A stretch of 64,000 nucleotides of DNA from Micromonospora parathelypteridis (lineage in GTDB: Bacteria; Actinomycetota; Actinomycetes; Mycobacteriales; Micromonosporaceae), in assembly GCF_014201145.1 (NCBI RefSeq), contig NZ_JACHDP010000001.1, positions 558,001-622,000 of the forward strand, given 5' to 3'. This document shows, one piece after another, positions 24,101 to 32,179 of the stretch. A program made the position numbers and the translations under genes. The stretch's first letter is position 1. The number at the start of each line of letters is the position of its first letter. Below the pieces are notes generated by a model. That model ran no database searches, was not told the origin of the DNA, and saw only the letters and a list, made by a program, of their open reading frames with translations.

Positions 24101-26671
24101 GTCGTCTCCGCCGCCGTGAGCTTCGACGCGCTGGGCAGCGCACTGCGTGGCCTGGCCGAGCTGGCCGGCGGAGAGGACTCCGTCGACGCCGACATCTACC
24201 TCGGCTGGGAGAACCAGCCGGAGGACTTCGACGCGATGGCCGCCGCGCTGGCCGAGGTCGTCGCCGCGCACCCGCTGCCGCCCCAGGTCCGTCGGGTCAC
24301 CGCCACCGTCGCGGGTCGCGGCGGCGCGGTCATGCACCACCACTTCACCTTCCGCCCGTCGGGCGACGGGATGACCGAGGACCGGCTGATCCGCGGTCTG
24401 CACCCGTACATCGCGCAGCGGATGCAGTTGGAGCGGCTGCACAAGTTCGACCTGACCCGGCTGCCGTCGGCGGACGAGGAGGTCTACCTCTTCCAGTGCG
24501 TGGCGCGGGACAACCGGGCGGACGAGCGCCTCGTCGCGTTCGCACAGGTGCGTGACCTGACCGAGCTTCGCGAGCAGGACGGCCGCCTGGTGGCGCTGCC
24601 GACGACCGAGGACGCCGTCGCCGCCTGCCTCGACTCGATCCGCCGCGCCCAGTCGCGGCGACCGTCGAAGACGCGCTTCAACACCAACCGGATCGTGGTC
24701 TACGTCTGGCCGCCGAGCGAGCTCACACGCGAGGAGATGGAGACGATCGCCGGGCGCGTCCGCCCGACGACCGCCGGCGCCGGGCTCGAGGAGATCCTGT
24801 TCATCGCGCGCCAGCGCGACCGCCGGACCGGCGAGCTGACCAAGATCGCCGTACGGATCTCGTTCGACGCCGCGGGCGGCGCCGAACTGACCGTCGGTGA
24901 GCCGCCGGTCGAGCCGCTCGAACCGCTCGACGAGTACCGCCTCAAGGTGCTGCGGGCGAGCAGCCGCAACACCGTGTACCCGTACGAGCTGACCGGCCGG
25001 CTCGGTGACTTCGTCGAGCACGACCTCGACGACGACCCCGCCGTGCAGGATGGACGGCGCTCGTCTTCGCCCAAGACCGGCTCCGACTCCGCTCCGTCGC
25101 TAGTACCGGTGGATCGGCCGAAGGGGCGCAACAGCGCCGCGATCGTCGCCGGCGTGGTCACCACTCCGACCGAGCGGCACCCGCAGGGTGTCACCCGGGT
25201 GGTGCTGCTCGGTGACCCGACGAAGGCGTTGGGCGCCCTGTCGGAGCCCGAGTGCCGGCGCGTGATCGCCGCCCTGGACCTCGCGGAGCGGATGAACGTG
25301 CCGCTGGAGTGGTGGGCGCTGTCCGCCGGCGCCCGAATCTCCATGACCACCGGTACGGAGAACATGGACTGGGTGGCCGCGGCGCTGAAGCGGATCGTCG
25401 AGTTCACCCAGGCCGGCGGTGAGATCAACATCGTCGTCGCGGGCATCAACGTCGGCGCGCAGCCGTACTGGAACGCCGAGGCGACGATGCTCATGCACAC
25501 CAAGGGCATCCTGGTGATGACGCCCGACTCGGCGATGGTGCTCACCGGCAAGCAGTCGCTCGACTTCTCCGGTGGCGTGTCCGCCGAGGACAACTTCGGC
25601 ATCGGCGGCTACGACCGGGTGATGGGGCCGAACGGGCAGGCGCAGTACTGGGCGCCGAACCTGACGGCCGCGCGGGACGTGGTGATGTCGCACTACGACC
25701 ACACCTACGTCGCACCCGGCGAGGACGCGCCACGGCGGGCGGCCACCACCGACCCCGCGGACCGCGACATCTCCGACTTCCCGCACGACGTCGCCGGCAG
25801 CGCCTTCAGCACCGTCGGGGAGATCTTCTCCGCCGAGTCCAACCCGGACCGCAAGAAGCCGTTCGACATCCGTACGGTGATGCGGGCCCTCTCCGACCAG
25901 GACCACCCGGTGCTGGAGCGCTGGGCGGGCATGGCGGACGCGGACACCGCGGTCGTGCAGGACATCCACCTCGGCGGCATCCCGGTCTGCCTGCTCGGCA
26001 TCGAGTCCCGGTCGGTGCCCCGGCACGGCTTCCCGCCCACCGACGGCCCGGACACCTACACCGCCGGCACGTTGTTCCCGCGCTCGTCGAAGAAGGCCGC
26101 ACGGGCGATCAACGTGGCGAGTGGCAACCGCCCTCTCGTCGTGCTGGCGAACCTGTCCGGCTTCGACGGCTCACCGGAGTCGATGCGCAAACTGCAACTG
26201 GAGTACGGCGCCGAGATCGGCCGGGCGATCGTCAACTTCCGGGGCCCGATCGTCTTCTGCGTGATCTCGCGTTACCACGGCGGCGCGTTCGTGGTGTTCT
26301 CGAAGGCACTGAACCCGAACATGACAGTGCTCGCGCTGGAGGGCTCGTTCGCCTCGGTGCTCGGTGGCGCCCCCGCCGCCGCGGTGGTGTTCTCCGCCGA
26401 CGTCAACGCCCGCACGGCGGCCGACCCGCGGGTGCGGGACCTGGAGGCCCGCGTCGCGGCTGCGACCGGCACCGCCCGGGCCGGGTTGACCGCGGAACTC
26501 GACGAGCTGCGCTCGTCGGTACGCGCGGAGAAGCTCGGCGAGGTGGCCGCGGAGTTCGACCGGGTGCACAACATCCACCGCGCGGTCGAGGTCGGCTCGG
26601 TCGACGCCGTCATCCAGGCCGCCGAACTGCGTCCGCGCATCATCGACGCCATCGAGGCCCGCCTGGGATAA
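21152..26671 (+). CDS. Single-chain acyl-CoA carboxylase (biotin carboxylase, biotin carrier and carboxyltransferase fused)
   Basis: 1839 residues in one uninterrupted frame. Residues about 1-450 are biotin carboxylase with ATP-grasp glycine loop KATAGGGGRGIRVI near 165 and EVNTRLQVEHPITE near 295. The biotinyl domain has LVLEAMKMETV with K621 as the biotinylated lysine. Residues about 660-1280 form a long alpha-helical/mixed central region. The rest is a carboxyltransferase with EWWALSAGARISM, GGEINIVVAGINVGAQPYWNAEATML, SGGVSAEDNFGIGGYDRVMGPNGQAQYW and FASVLGGAPAAAVVF. It should carboxylate acetyl- or another acyl-CoA. Most bacteria use separate subunits; the order and size recall eukaryotic multidomain ACC. 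GTG 21152 follows AAGGGG. It stands alone with its own terminator. Confidence 0.92.
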   Translation: MFNRVAIVNRGEAAMRLIHAVRELAAETGTQIETVALYTDVDRTATFVREADIAYDLGPASARPYLNLAVLERALTETGADAAWVGWGFVAEDPAFAELCEKIGVTFVGPSADAMRQLGDKIGSKLIAEKVGVPVAPWSRGAVETLDAAAAAAAEIGYPLMLKATAGGGGRGIRVIRSEAELVDAYERTSQEAARAFGSGIVFLERLVTGARHVEVQVIADGQGTAWALGVRDCSVQRRNQKVIEESASPVLSPAQAAELKTSAERLAVAVGYRGAATVEFLYHPGDRLFAFLEVNTRLQVEHPITELTTGFDLVKAQLHVASGGRLEGAPPTERGHAIEARLNAEDPDRDFAPSPGRIARLDLPSGPGIRVDTGVSEGDTIPADFDSMIAKIIAYGRDRDEALGKLRRAMANTTVIIEGGATNKSFVLDLLDQPEVIDASADTGWIDRVRAEGRLVTHRHSAVALAAAAIEAYEEEERVERQRLLSTASGGRPQVQHASGRPLDLKLRGVSYRTRVARVGAHRFRVGIETGAVVRTADVDLDRFDRHTGQIVVNGIRYRLLTGTYGPTHLVEVDGVTHRVSRDEGGVLRSPMPALVVATPLEVGAEVEAGAPVLVLEAMKMETVLRAPFKARLKECAVSVGSQVEAGAPLLRLEPLADEAEETTDDPTVETVELDLPTATENVPAYERSQRGLEDLRGLLLGFDVDPHDDRRVLDGYLTARPAAADAGSRPLAAELDLIEVFADLAELSRNRPTGEDGGASHVHSAREYFHTYLQSLDVERAGLPDAFQTRLAKALGHYGVTDLERSPALEGAVFRIFLAQQRASADATVIATLLRAWLRETPPDDTLREPVGLALERLIAATQVRFPAVADLARGVVFAWFAQPLLRRNRARVYAEVRGHLRHLDAHPDAADRAERIAEMVRSTEPLVRLLGQRLVRDHLDNAVMLEVLTRRYYGNKALTGVRAHEVAGCTFVVAERADSSVVSAAVSFDALGSALRGLAELAGGEDSVDADIYLGWENQPEDFDAMAAALAEVVAAHPLPPQVRRVTATVAGRGGAVMHHHFTFRPSGDGMTEDRLIRGLHPYIAQRMQLERLHKFDLTRLPSADEEVYLFQCVARDNRADERLVAFAQVRDLTELREQDGRLVALPTTEDAVAACLDSIRRAQSRRPSKTRFNTNRIVVYVWPPSELTREEMETIAGRVRPTTAGAGLEEILFIARQRDRRTGELTKIAVRISFDAAGGAELTVGEPPVEPLEPLDEYRLKVLRASSRNTVYPYELTGRLGDFVEHDLDDDPAVQDGRRSSSPKTGSDSAPSLVPVDRPKGRNSAAIVAGVVTTPTERHPQGVTRVVLLGDPTKALGALSEPECRRVIAALDLAERMNVPLEWWALSAGARISMTTGTENMDWVAAALKRIVEFTQAGGEINIVVAGINVGAQPYWNAEATMLMHTKGILVMTPDSAMVLTGKQSLDFSGGVSAEDNFGIGGYDRVMGPNGQAQYWAPNLTAARDVVMSHYDHTYVAPGEDAPRRAATTDPADRDISDFPHDVAGSAFSTVGEIFSAESNPDRKKPFDIRTVMRALSDQDHPVLERWAGMADADTAVVQDIHLGGIPVCLLGIESRSVPRHGFPPTDGPDTYTAGTLFPRSSKKAARAINVASGNRPLVVLANLSGFDGSPESMRKLQLEYGAEIGRAIVNFRGPIVFCVISRYHGGAFVVFSKALNPNMTVLALEGSFASVLGGAPAAAVVFSADVNARTAADPRVRDLEARVAAATGTARAGLTAELDELRSSVRAEKLGEVAAEFDRVHNIHRAVEVGSVDAVIQAAELRPRIIDAIEARLG

Positions 26672-26691
26672 CGCCAGGGATAACGCCGACC

Positions 26692-26719
26692 AGGGGCCAG
26701 CCTGTTCAGGCTGGTCCCT
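26692..26719. terminator. 13-bp hairpin between convergent genes
   Basis: AGGGGCCAGCCTG (26692-26704) pairs with CAGGCTGGTCCCT (26707-26719) with one G-U pair. It follows the carboxylase stop by 20 bases and precedes the converging aldolase-like gene end. Confidence 0.72.
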
Positions 26720-26723
26720 CCGG

Positions 26724-27782
26724 TCAAGCGGCGTGTCGGAGCAGCTCGTGGATGAGCGTGACGACCTCGTCCGGGGCGAGCTCCATGGCGTTCTCACCGA
26801 CGCTGACCTCGAACGAGCACCGGTCCGGCGCCGGCGCCGACCGTACGCGGCCGAACAGTTCCACCCCGTCGGCGGCGAGCAGGGCATCGGCGGCCCGCAT
26901 CGCGGCGTCCGGACCGACGGGAAGGTGGACGTGGAACAGAGGCGTCTGCGGTGGATCCGGGAACGCGCGGGCCACGCCGTCGGCGTTGATGGCCGCCGCG
27001 ATCGCCACCGCATGGTCCCGGTGCGCCGGCAGCCGAGGCAGCAGGGTGTCCAGGCCGTGCAGTGCGGTGAGCGCCAACGGCCAGGCGTCGTAGACGTCGC
27101 CGCCGAGCCGGCGACGCCACACCCGGGCCTCGGCCACGAGGCTGGCGTCCCCGGCGAGCGCGGCACCGCCGACGCCCTGCAAACCCTTGTAGAACGAGAC
27201 GTACACGGTGTCGAACAGCGCGGCGATCTCGGCGAACGGCCGCCGGTAGTACGTCTGCGCCTCCCACAGGCGCGCGCCGTCGAGGTGCCGCCCCGCACCG
27301 CGCTCACGCGCCGCCACGGTCTGCGGCACAAGGTCGTCCCACTCCGGCAACTGACCACCAATGTCACGTTGCGGCAGCTCCCAGACCACCGCCGCGAGCG
27401 GTTCGGCGACGGCGGCGAGGTCGGCCAGGGTCATCAACCGGTGGCGGTCGCCGACGGCCTGGAAGCGCAGCCCGTGCACGACGGCGTACCCCTGCTGCTC
27501 CCAGACCTCCAGGTGACACTGCGGATGCGCGGCGAAGGCCCGCCTGCCGCGCCGGTCGGCGTGGATGCGCAGTGCCACCTGCTGCGCCATCGTCCCGGAC
27601 GGAAAGAACAGGGCTTCGTCCTTGCCGAGCAGGGAGGCCACGCGCCGTTCCAGGACAGCCACCGGCCCGTCCGGCCCGTGCGGTGGCGTTTCGGGATCGA
27701 CCTGCGCCAGCATCGACCGCAGTATGTCGTACGGCCGACGGCGCAGATCCGAGTGCAGGAACAGGGAACGCTGCACGGTCAT
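26724..27782 (-). CDS. PLP-dependent threonine-aldolase / beta-eliminating-lyase family protein
   Basis: 352 residues of the fold-type I aldolase family. Markers are LERRVASLLGKDEALFFPSGTMAQQVALRIHADRRG near residues 45-80, HLDGARLWEAQTYY (Asp/His of the PLP site) and the Schiff-base lysine in VSFYKGLQGVGGAALAGD near 205. It would cleave beta-hydroxy amino acids such as L-threonine to glycine plus aldehyde, though family members vary. The ATG at 27782 is chosen; an in-frame GTG at 27797 is possible, with a GAGG directly before it. It lies 17 bases downstream of the ECF sigma gene and may be co-transcribed. Confidence 0.85.
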   Translation of the reverse strand: MTVQRSLFLHSDLRRRPYDILRSMLAQVDPETPPHGPDGPVAVLERRVASLLGKDEALFFPSGTMAQQVALRIHADRRGRRAFAAHPQCHLEVWEQQGYAVVHGLRFQAVGDRHRLMTLADLAAVAEPLAAVVWELPQRDIGGQLPEWDDLVPQTVAARERGAGRHLDGARLWEAQTYYRRPFAEIAALFDTVYVSFYKGLQGVGGAALAGDASLVAEARVWRRRLGGDVYDAWPLALTALHGLDTLLPRLPAHRDHAVAIAAAINADGVARAFPDPPQTPLFHVHLPVGPDAAMRAADALLAADGVELFGRVRSAPAPDRCSFEVSVGENAMELAPDEVVTLIHELLRHAA

Positions 27783-27799
27783 TGCGGCAGTATTCACCC

Positions 27800-28414
27800 T
27801 CAGCCGGTTCGTCGCCCATGGCTCGGGCCGGTGTCGGCCTGCCAGGCCGCGACGAGATCCTCGCGAGCCCGGGCGACACGGGAGCGGATCGTGCCGACGG
27901 GGCACTGGCAGAGGTCCGCGGCCTCGGCGTAGGACAGGCCGAGCACCTGGGTGGCGACGAACGCCTCGCGCCGCTCCCTGGTGAGGCCGGCGATCAACTG
28001 CTGCAGGGTCACTCCCTCGTCGGCGCCAGCCGTGATCGCGCCGGCAGCCTCGGCCGCCGCCTGCCAGTCCGGCACCGTTGCCGGCCTGGGTCGGGCAACC
28101 GCCGTCCGGACGTGATCCACGGCGACGCGCCGGGCGATCGTGAACACCCACGTCCGGGCCGACGAGCGACCGGCGAATCCGGGCAGGTTGCGAAATGCCC
28201 GCAGGAACGTCTCCTGGGTCAGGTCGTCGGCCTCACCCGGACCAACCAGGTGCGACAGGAACCGCCAGACCTGAGCCTGCAGGGCCCCGACGAACGCCGT
28301 GGCGGCCTGCCGGTCACCCTGGCCTGCCTCCTGCGCCCACCGGGTCACCTGGTCGTCGTCAACGACGGCGTTTCGCACATACCACCGTCCTGGGTGCCAC
28401 GGGCGTTCCCCCAT
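27800..28414 (-). CDS. ECF-type RNA polymerase sigma factor (SigC-like)
   Basis: About 204 residues with sigma region 2 (GEADDLTQETFLRAFRNLPGFAGRSSARTWVFTIARRVAVDHVR) and region 4.2 (LTRERREAFVATQVLGLSYAEAADLCQCPVGTIRSRVARAREDLV), both quoted as continuous protein blocks with standard ECF features. It directs polymerase to a small regulon. No anti-sigma gene is next to it, which is unusual for ECF factors. The start is uncertain: ATG 28414 and GTG 28378 are both in frame, and neither has a good ribosome-binding site. The downstream neighbour is the aldolase-like gene. Confidence 0.85.
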   Translation of the reverse strand: MGERPWHPGRWYVRNAVVDDDQVTRWAQEAGQGDRQAATAFVGALQAQVWRFLSHLVGPGEADDLTQETFLRAFRNLPGFAGRSSARTWVFTIARRVAVDHVRTAVARPRPATVPDWQAAAEAAGAITAGADEGVTLQQLIAGLTRERREAFVATQVLGLSYAEAADLCQCPVGTIRSRVARAREDLVAAWQADTGPSHGRRTG

Positions 28415-28461
28415 GCCGAGATGCCCGTCGTCGGAACGCCGCCGGTCGGCCGCGCACTCTG

Positions 28462-28492
28462 GTTGTCGGCGGCCGGCGACGAAAAGTTCCCG
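28462..28492 (-). promoter_or_regulatory. Candidate ECF-type promoter before the sigma factor gene
   Basis: On the minus strand GGGAAC (28492-28486) is followed, 17 bases later, by CGACAA (28468-28463). GGAAC plus a CGnC-like -10 is the usual ECF pattern, so the sigma factor may drive its own gene. Only pattern resemblance supports this. Confidence 0.35.
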
Positions 28493-28512
28493 GGACTCCC
28501 CCGTTCGGCTGA

Positions 28513-30351
28513 TCAGCCTGGGACGGTCTGGTCCTGGACCTGCTCGGCGCTGTCGCGTCCCTGCGGCACGACGGTGCCGGGCATGCTCCAGGAACGCCAC
28601 AGCTGGCTGTACCCGCCCCCGGCCCTGAGCAACTCGGCGTGTGTGCCGTGCTCGGCGACGCGCCCCTGGTCCAGGACGACGATGCGGTCCGCGGTGGCCG
28701 CCTGGCTGAGTCGGTGGGCGACGATCAGCGTGGTACGCCCCTCGGTGGCGGCCACGGCGGCGCGGTCGAGGTCGCGCGCGCCCGCGCTGCCCGCCTCCGC
28801 GGTGGCCTCGTCGAGGACCGCGACGGCGGGATCGGCGAGGACGAGGCGGGCCAGCGCGAGCTGCTGGGCCTGGGCCGAGGTGAGCTGCCGCCCGCCCTCG
28901 CCCACCTCGGTGGCGAGACCGTCCGGCAGGGTACGCAGCCACTCGGTGGCGCCGACGAGGTCGAGGGCGGCTGCCAGCTCGGCGTCGGTGGCGTCCGGGT
29001 TGGCGAGGCGCAGGTCGTCGGCGAGTGGCCCGGCGAAGACGTGCACCTCCTGGCTGATCAGGGCGATCTCGCGACGGAGGCGGTGCTCGCCGAGCTGGGC
29101 CAGCGGCACCCCGCGCAGTGTCACCGCGCCGTCGGTGGGCGCGATGATGCCGGCGATGATGCCGGCGAGCGTGCTCTTGCCCGCGCCGCTCGCGCCGACG
29201 AGGGCGACGCGCTCCCCGGGTGCGAGACGGAGGGCGATGTCGCGCAGCACGACGGGGCCGTCGTCGTAGCGGTGCTGCGCGACGGTCACCTCCAGCGCCG
29301 CGGGATCGGCCCGATCGTGGCGGGCGGGCTCGGGGTCGGCCGGGGTTGCGGTGTCCGGCAGCGTGGTGACCCCGACGAGTCGGGCGAGGCTGGCCCCGGC
29401 CTGCAACACGGAGTCCGACTCGAACAGCAGCAGGCCGATGGGGTTGAAGAGGCGGTGGAAGTAGAGCGCGGCAGTGGTGGCGGCTCCGACGGTGGCCAGG
29501 TCGCCACGGACCAGCAGGAAGCCGGCGAGCAGCACGGCGGCGAGCCCCACGAACTCCGAGCGGTTGATGCGCAGCCCGAACCGCGTGAAGAGACCGAAGA
29601 TCTCCAGCGACAGGTCGCGGGCGACGCCGGAGCGATCCGCGATCCGCGCGACGTGGGCGTCCTCCATCCGGAAGGCGCGCACGGTCGCCGCGCCGCGCAG
29701 CGCCTCGGCCGTCGCCTGCGCGCGCTCACCGGTCGCCACCCGCTCGCGGGCGTAGTACGGCACCGACCGCTTGAGGTACCAGCGCAGCGCCACCGCGTAC
29801 GCCGGGGCCGCGGCCAACCCGGCGATGCCGAGCCGCCAGTCGAGGGCGAAGAGCCCCGCCGCGGTCAGCACGACGGACAGCAGCGCGCCGAGGAAGGCCG
29901 GGCCGCTGGTGGCGATCACATTCGTCACCACGGCAACGTCGTCACCGGCGCGTGCCACCAGGTCCCCGGTCCCGGCGCGTTCCAGGGTGGCCGACGGCAG
30001 GTGCAGAGCACGGTCGAGGACCCGCTCCCGGAGTCGGGCCAGCACGGTCTCGCCGAGGCGTGCGGCGACCGCGGCTCCGACCGCGGTGAGGAGTCCCGCG
30101 AGCACCGCGGCGCCCGCGATCACGCCCGCCCAGGCCACGATCCGCGGCGTGTCGGTCCCGGCGATGACGTCGTCGACGAGGCGACCGAGCACCCACGGGG
30201 CGACGAGCCCGGTCGCGGCCGCGGCGACCAGCAACGTGCCGGCGACGACGCTGAGCCCCGGCAGCTGTGCCAGTTCGGTACGGAGGGCGGCCCAGGTCTG
30301 CCGGCCGCTGGCCGTCGGCAGCAGGTGCCGAGTGATCGACTCGTCGGTCAT
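28513..30351 (-). CDS. ABC exporter half-transporter with intact Walker A but degenerate signature
   Basis: 612 residues: six-helix exporter membrane domain (residues about 30-310) plus ATPase domain. Walker A VGASGAGKST lies near residue 387 and Walker B VAVLDEATAEAG near 509 with the catalytic Glu present, but the signature LSGGQ is replaced by LTSAQAQQ near 487. It starts at ATG 30351, overlapping the partner gene's stop as ATGA, so the two are made together and should form a heterodimer. With the iron box upstream of the pair, the substrate is probably siderophore-related. Fold type alone does not fix direction, since mycobacterial IrtAB imports with an exporter fold. Confidence 0.9.
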   Translation of the reverse strand: MTDESITRHLLPTASGRQTWAALRTELAQLPGLSVVAGTLLVAAAATGLVAPWVLGRLVDDVIAGTDTPRIVAWAGVIAGAAVLAGLLTAVGAAVAARLGETVLARLRERVLDRALHLPSATLERAGTGDLVARAGDDVAVVTNVIATSGPAFLGALLSVVLTAAGLFALDWRLGIAGLAAAPAYAVALRWYLKRSVPYYARERVATGERAQATAEALRGAATVRAFRMEDAHVARIADRSGVARDLSLEIFGLFTRFGLRINRSEFVGLAAVLLAGFLLVRGDLATVGAATTAALYFHRLFNPIGLLLFESDSVLQAGASLARLVGVTTLPDTATPADPEPARHDRADPAALEVTVAQHRYDDGPVVLRDIALRLAPGERVALVGASGAGKSTLAGIIAGIIAPTDGAVTLRGVPLAQLGEHRLRREIALISQEVHVFAGPLADDLRLANPDATDAELAAALDLVGATEWLRTLPDGLATEVGEGGRQLTSAQAQQLALARLVLADPAVAVLDEATAEAGSAGARDLDRAAVAATEGRTTLIVAHRLSQAATADRIVVLDQGRVAEHGTHAELLRAGGGYSQLWRSWSMPGTVVPQGRDSAEQVQDQTVPG

Positions 30352-32054
30352 CGCAGGGTCTCCTCGCGGTAGCGGGCGTCGCTGGCGAGCAACCGCTCGT
30401 GCGGACCCTCGGCGACCACCCGTCCCCGGTCGATCACCGCGACCCGGTGCGTGACCCGCAGCAACGCCGGGCTGGTGGTGATCAGCACCGTGCCGCGGGT
30501 CGCCGCCCCGCGAGCCGTGGCCAGCCCGTCGGCGAGCAGGCCCTCGGTCACCGCGTCGACCGCCGTGGTGGGGTTGTGCAGCACCAGCACCGGCGGGTCG
30601 GCGACGAGCGCCCTCGCCAGCCCGATCCGCTGCCGCTGCCCACCGGACAGGTTGGACCCGCGTTCGGTGAGCAGGCGGTCGAATCCGTGCGGGTGCGCGG
30701 CGAGCACGTCCTCGGCTGCGGCAGCCCGCACGGCGGCACGCAGGACCGTGTCGTCGACGGACGTGCCGGCGCTGAGATTGGCGCGCAGCGTCCCCTCGAA
30801 GAGCGCCACGTCATGCTGCTCGACCAGGACCACGGAACGTACGGCGTCGATGTGCAGCTCGTCGGCGGGCACACCGTCGACGGACAGCGTCCCCCGGTAG
30901 TCCGCCCGGGGCACCCGACCTCCCAGCAGCGCGACCAGCGCCTCCGCCTCGGCCGGGTCGTAGGCGAGCACGCCCAGGATCTCACCGGCATGGACGCGCA
31001 GGTTGACGTCGTCGAGGCCCGCGTACGAGACCCCGTCGAGGGCGATCCGGCACGGGCTCGGGGCGGGCGGCCCGGCGGCACCCGGCTCGATGACCGGCGC
31101 GGCGCCGAGGACCCGGGCGACCCGCGCCGAGGAGGCTCGGGCCATGGCGAACAGTTGGACGCAGTAGCCGAGCGTCTGCACCGGCTCGGCGATGAACTGG
31201 GCCAGCCCGACCACGGCGACGAGTTCGCCGATGCTGAGCCGCCCCTGGAGCGCGAGCCAGCCCGCGACGCCGGAGACCGTCGCGAGGAAGAGGCCGTTGA
31301 CCATGGTGGTGAGCCCGAGGTGCAAACCCTTGGTGGTGGCGGCGCGCAGGGTGACGTCGAGCGCGTGCCGACTGGCGCCCGCGTACCGGCGGGCGGCGTG
31401 GTCCTGCGCGCCGATGCCGCGCAGCACACGCAGGCCGGTGACGAGGTCGACGGCGAGGGCGGTCGTGCTCGCGAGGGCCTCCTGCTGTGACGTGCTGCGC
31501 CGGGTGAGCAGCGGCGCCATCCGCTGAAGGGCGACGACCAGCAGAGGTACGCCGATAAGCACTCCGAGGCCGAGGGGGATGTCGACGACGAGCAACGCGA
31601 CGGCCGCGACCACGATGGCGGTGAGCGCTGCGGCGGAGAGTCCCACGACCCGTACGACGAGCGCGGACAGCTCGGCGTCGGAGGCCGTCACGGACAGCAG
31701 TTCCCCGTCGCGCATGCCGGAGCGGTGTCCGCGCGGGTCGAGGGCGCTGCGGACGATCTCGACCCGCGTGGCGTGCGCCTCGTGTTCGACCGCGGCGAAC
31801 GCCAGCCGGGCACCGGCCCGGTAGGCGAAGGCGAGCACGGTGAACAGGGCGGCCAGGCCGGCCAGCGAGAGCAGCAGGGCACGGACGTCCCCGGTGGCCA
31901 CCGCGCGGTCGATGACCACGCCGATGGCGACCGGGACGAGGGCTTCGGTGGCCTGGTGTGTGCAGAGCAGCGCGATACCTGCCGCCACCCGAGCGCGTTG
32001 TCGACGCAGCGCGCGACGGAGCACCACGCCACCGGTGATCTCGGCGACTGTCAT
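30348..32054 (-). CDS. ABC exporter half-transporter with intact signature but no Walker A
   Basis: 568 residues: exporter-type membrane domain (about 1-310) and an ATPase domain whose Walker A is lost. Where the P-loop should be, the chain reads GEILGVLAYDPAEAEALVALLGG (near residue 355-378), with no GxGK[ST]. The signature NLSGGQRQRIGLARAL near 465 is perfect, and Walker B reads VLVLHNPTTAVD, with the catalytic Glu replaced by Asn. Together with the partner protein this predicts one working nucleotide site (partner Walker A/B with this LSGGQ) and one dead site. ATG 32054. The iron box lies 75 bases upstream. Confidence 0.9.
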   Translation of the reverse strand: MTVAEITGGVVLRRALRRQRARVAAGIALLCTHQATEALVPVAIGVVIDRAVATGDVRALLLSLAGLAALFTVLAFAYRAGARLAFAAVEHEAHATRVEIVRSALDPRGHRSGMRDGELLSVTASDAELSALVVRVVGLSAAALTAIVVAAVALLVVDIPLGLGVLIGVPLLVVALQRMAPLLTRRSTSQQEALASTTALAVDLVTGLRVLRGIGAQDHAARRYAGASRHALDVTLRAATTKGLHLGLTTMVNGLFLATVSGVAGWLALQGRLSIGELVAVVGLAQFIAEPVQTLGYCVQLFAMARASSARVARVLGAAPVIEPGAAGPPAPSPCRIALDGVSYAGLDDVNLRVHAGEILGVLAYDPAEAEALVALLGGRVPRADYRGTLSVDGVPADELHIDAVRSVVLVEQHDVALFEGTLRANLSAGTSVDDTVLRAAVRAAAAEDVLAAHPHGFDRLLTERGSNLSGGQRQRIGLARALVADPPVLVLHNPTTAVDAVTEGLLADGLATARGAATRGTVLITTSPALLRVTHRVAVIDRGRVVAEGPHERLLASDARYREETLR

Positions 32055-32107
32055 GCTCGTCCGGACCTCGCTCGCTGGACGAGCCGCCGTGGGGTCGGTG
32101 AGGGCAT
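32051..32107 (-). CDS. Possible 18-codon ORF coupled to the exporter gene
   Basis: ATG 32107 (AAGGA eleven bases upstream) to a TGA that overlaps the exporter ATG as ATGA (32051-32054). The peptide is MPSPTPRRLVQRARSGRA, very basic. The exporter gene has no strong ribosome-binding site of its own, so translation of this short ORF could deliver ribosomes to it. It might also be chance. Confidence 0.3.
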   Translation of the reverse strand: MPSPTPRRLVQRARSGRA

Positions 32108-32128
32108 GGCGGCAGGTTTCCTTACTGA

Positions 32129-32147
32129 TTAGGGCAGGCTAACCTAA
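32129..32147 (-). promoter_or_regulatory. Iron box (IdeR/DmdR1-type operator)
   Basis: TTAGGGCAGGCTAACCTAA matches the 19-base consensus TTAGGTTAGGCTAACCTAA at 17 positions, differing only at bases 6-7. It lies 75 bases before the exporter gene pair, where an iron-loaded DtxR-family repressor would shut off transcription. This predicts induction under iron starvation. Confidence 0.85.
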
Positions 32148-32179
32148 CATGTCCTCGAAGCGGGCCTCCATCGGAGGTG

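Noticed and set aside
20819..25021. 1400-codon open frame on the minus strand opposite the carboxylase gene
   Set aside because: Its translation is a Gly/Arg/Val/Asp-rich shadow of the strongly biased plus-strand coding sequence. It has no domain pattern, while the plus strand gives a clear carboxylase.
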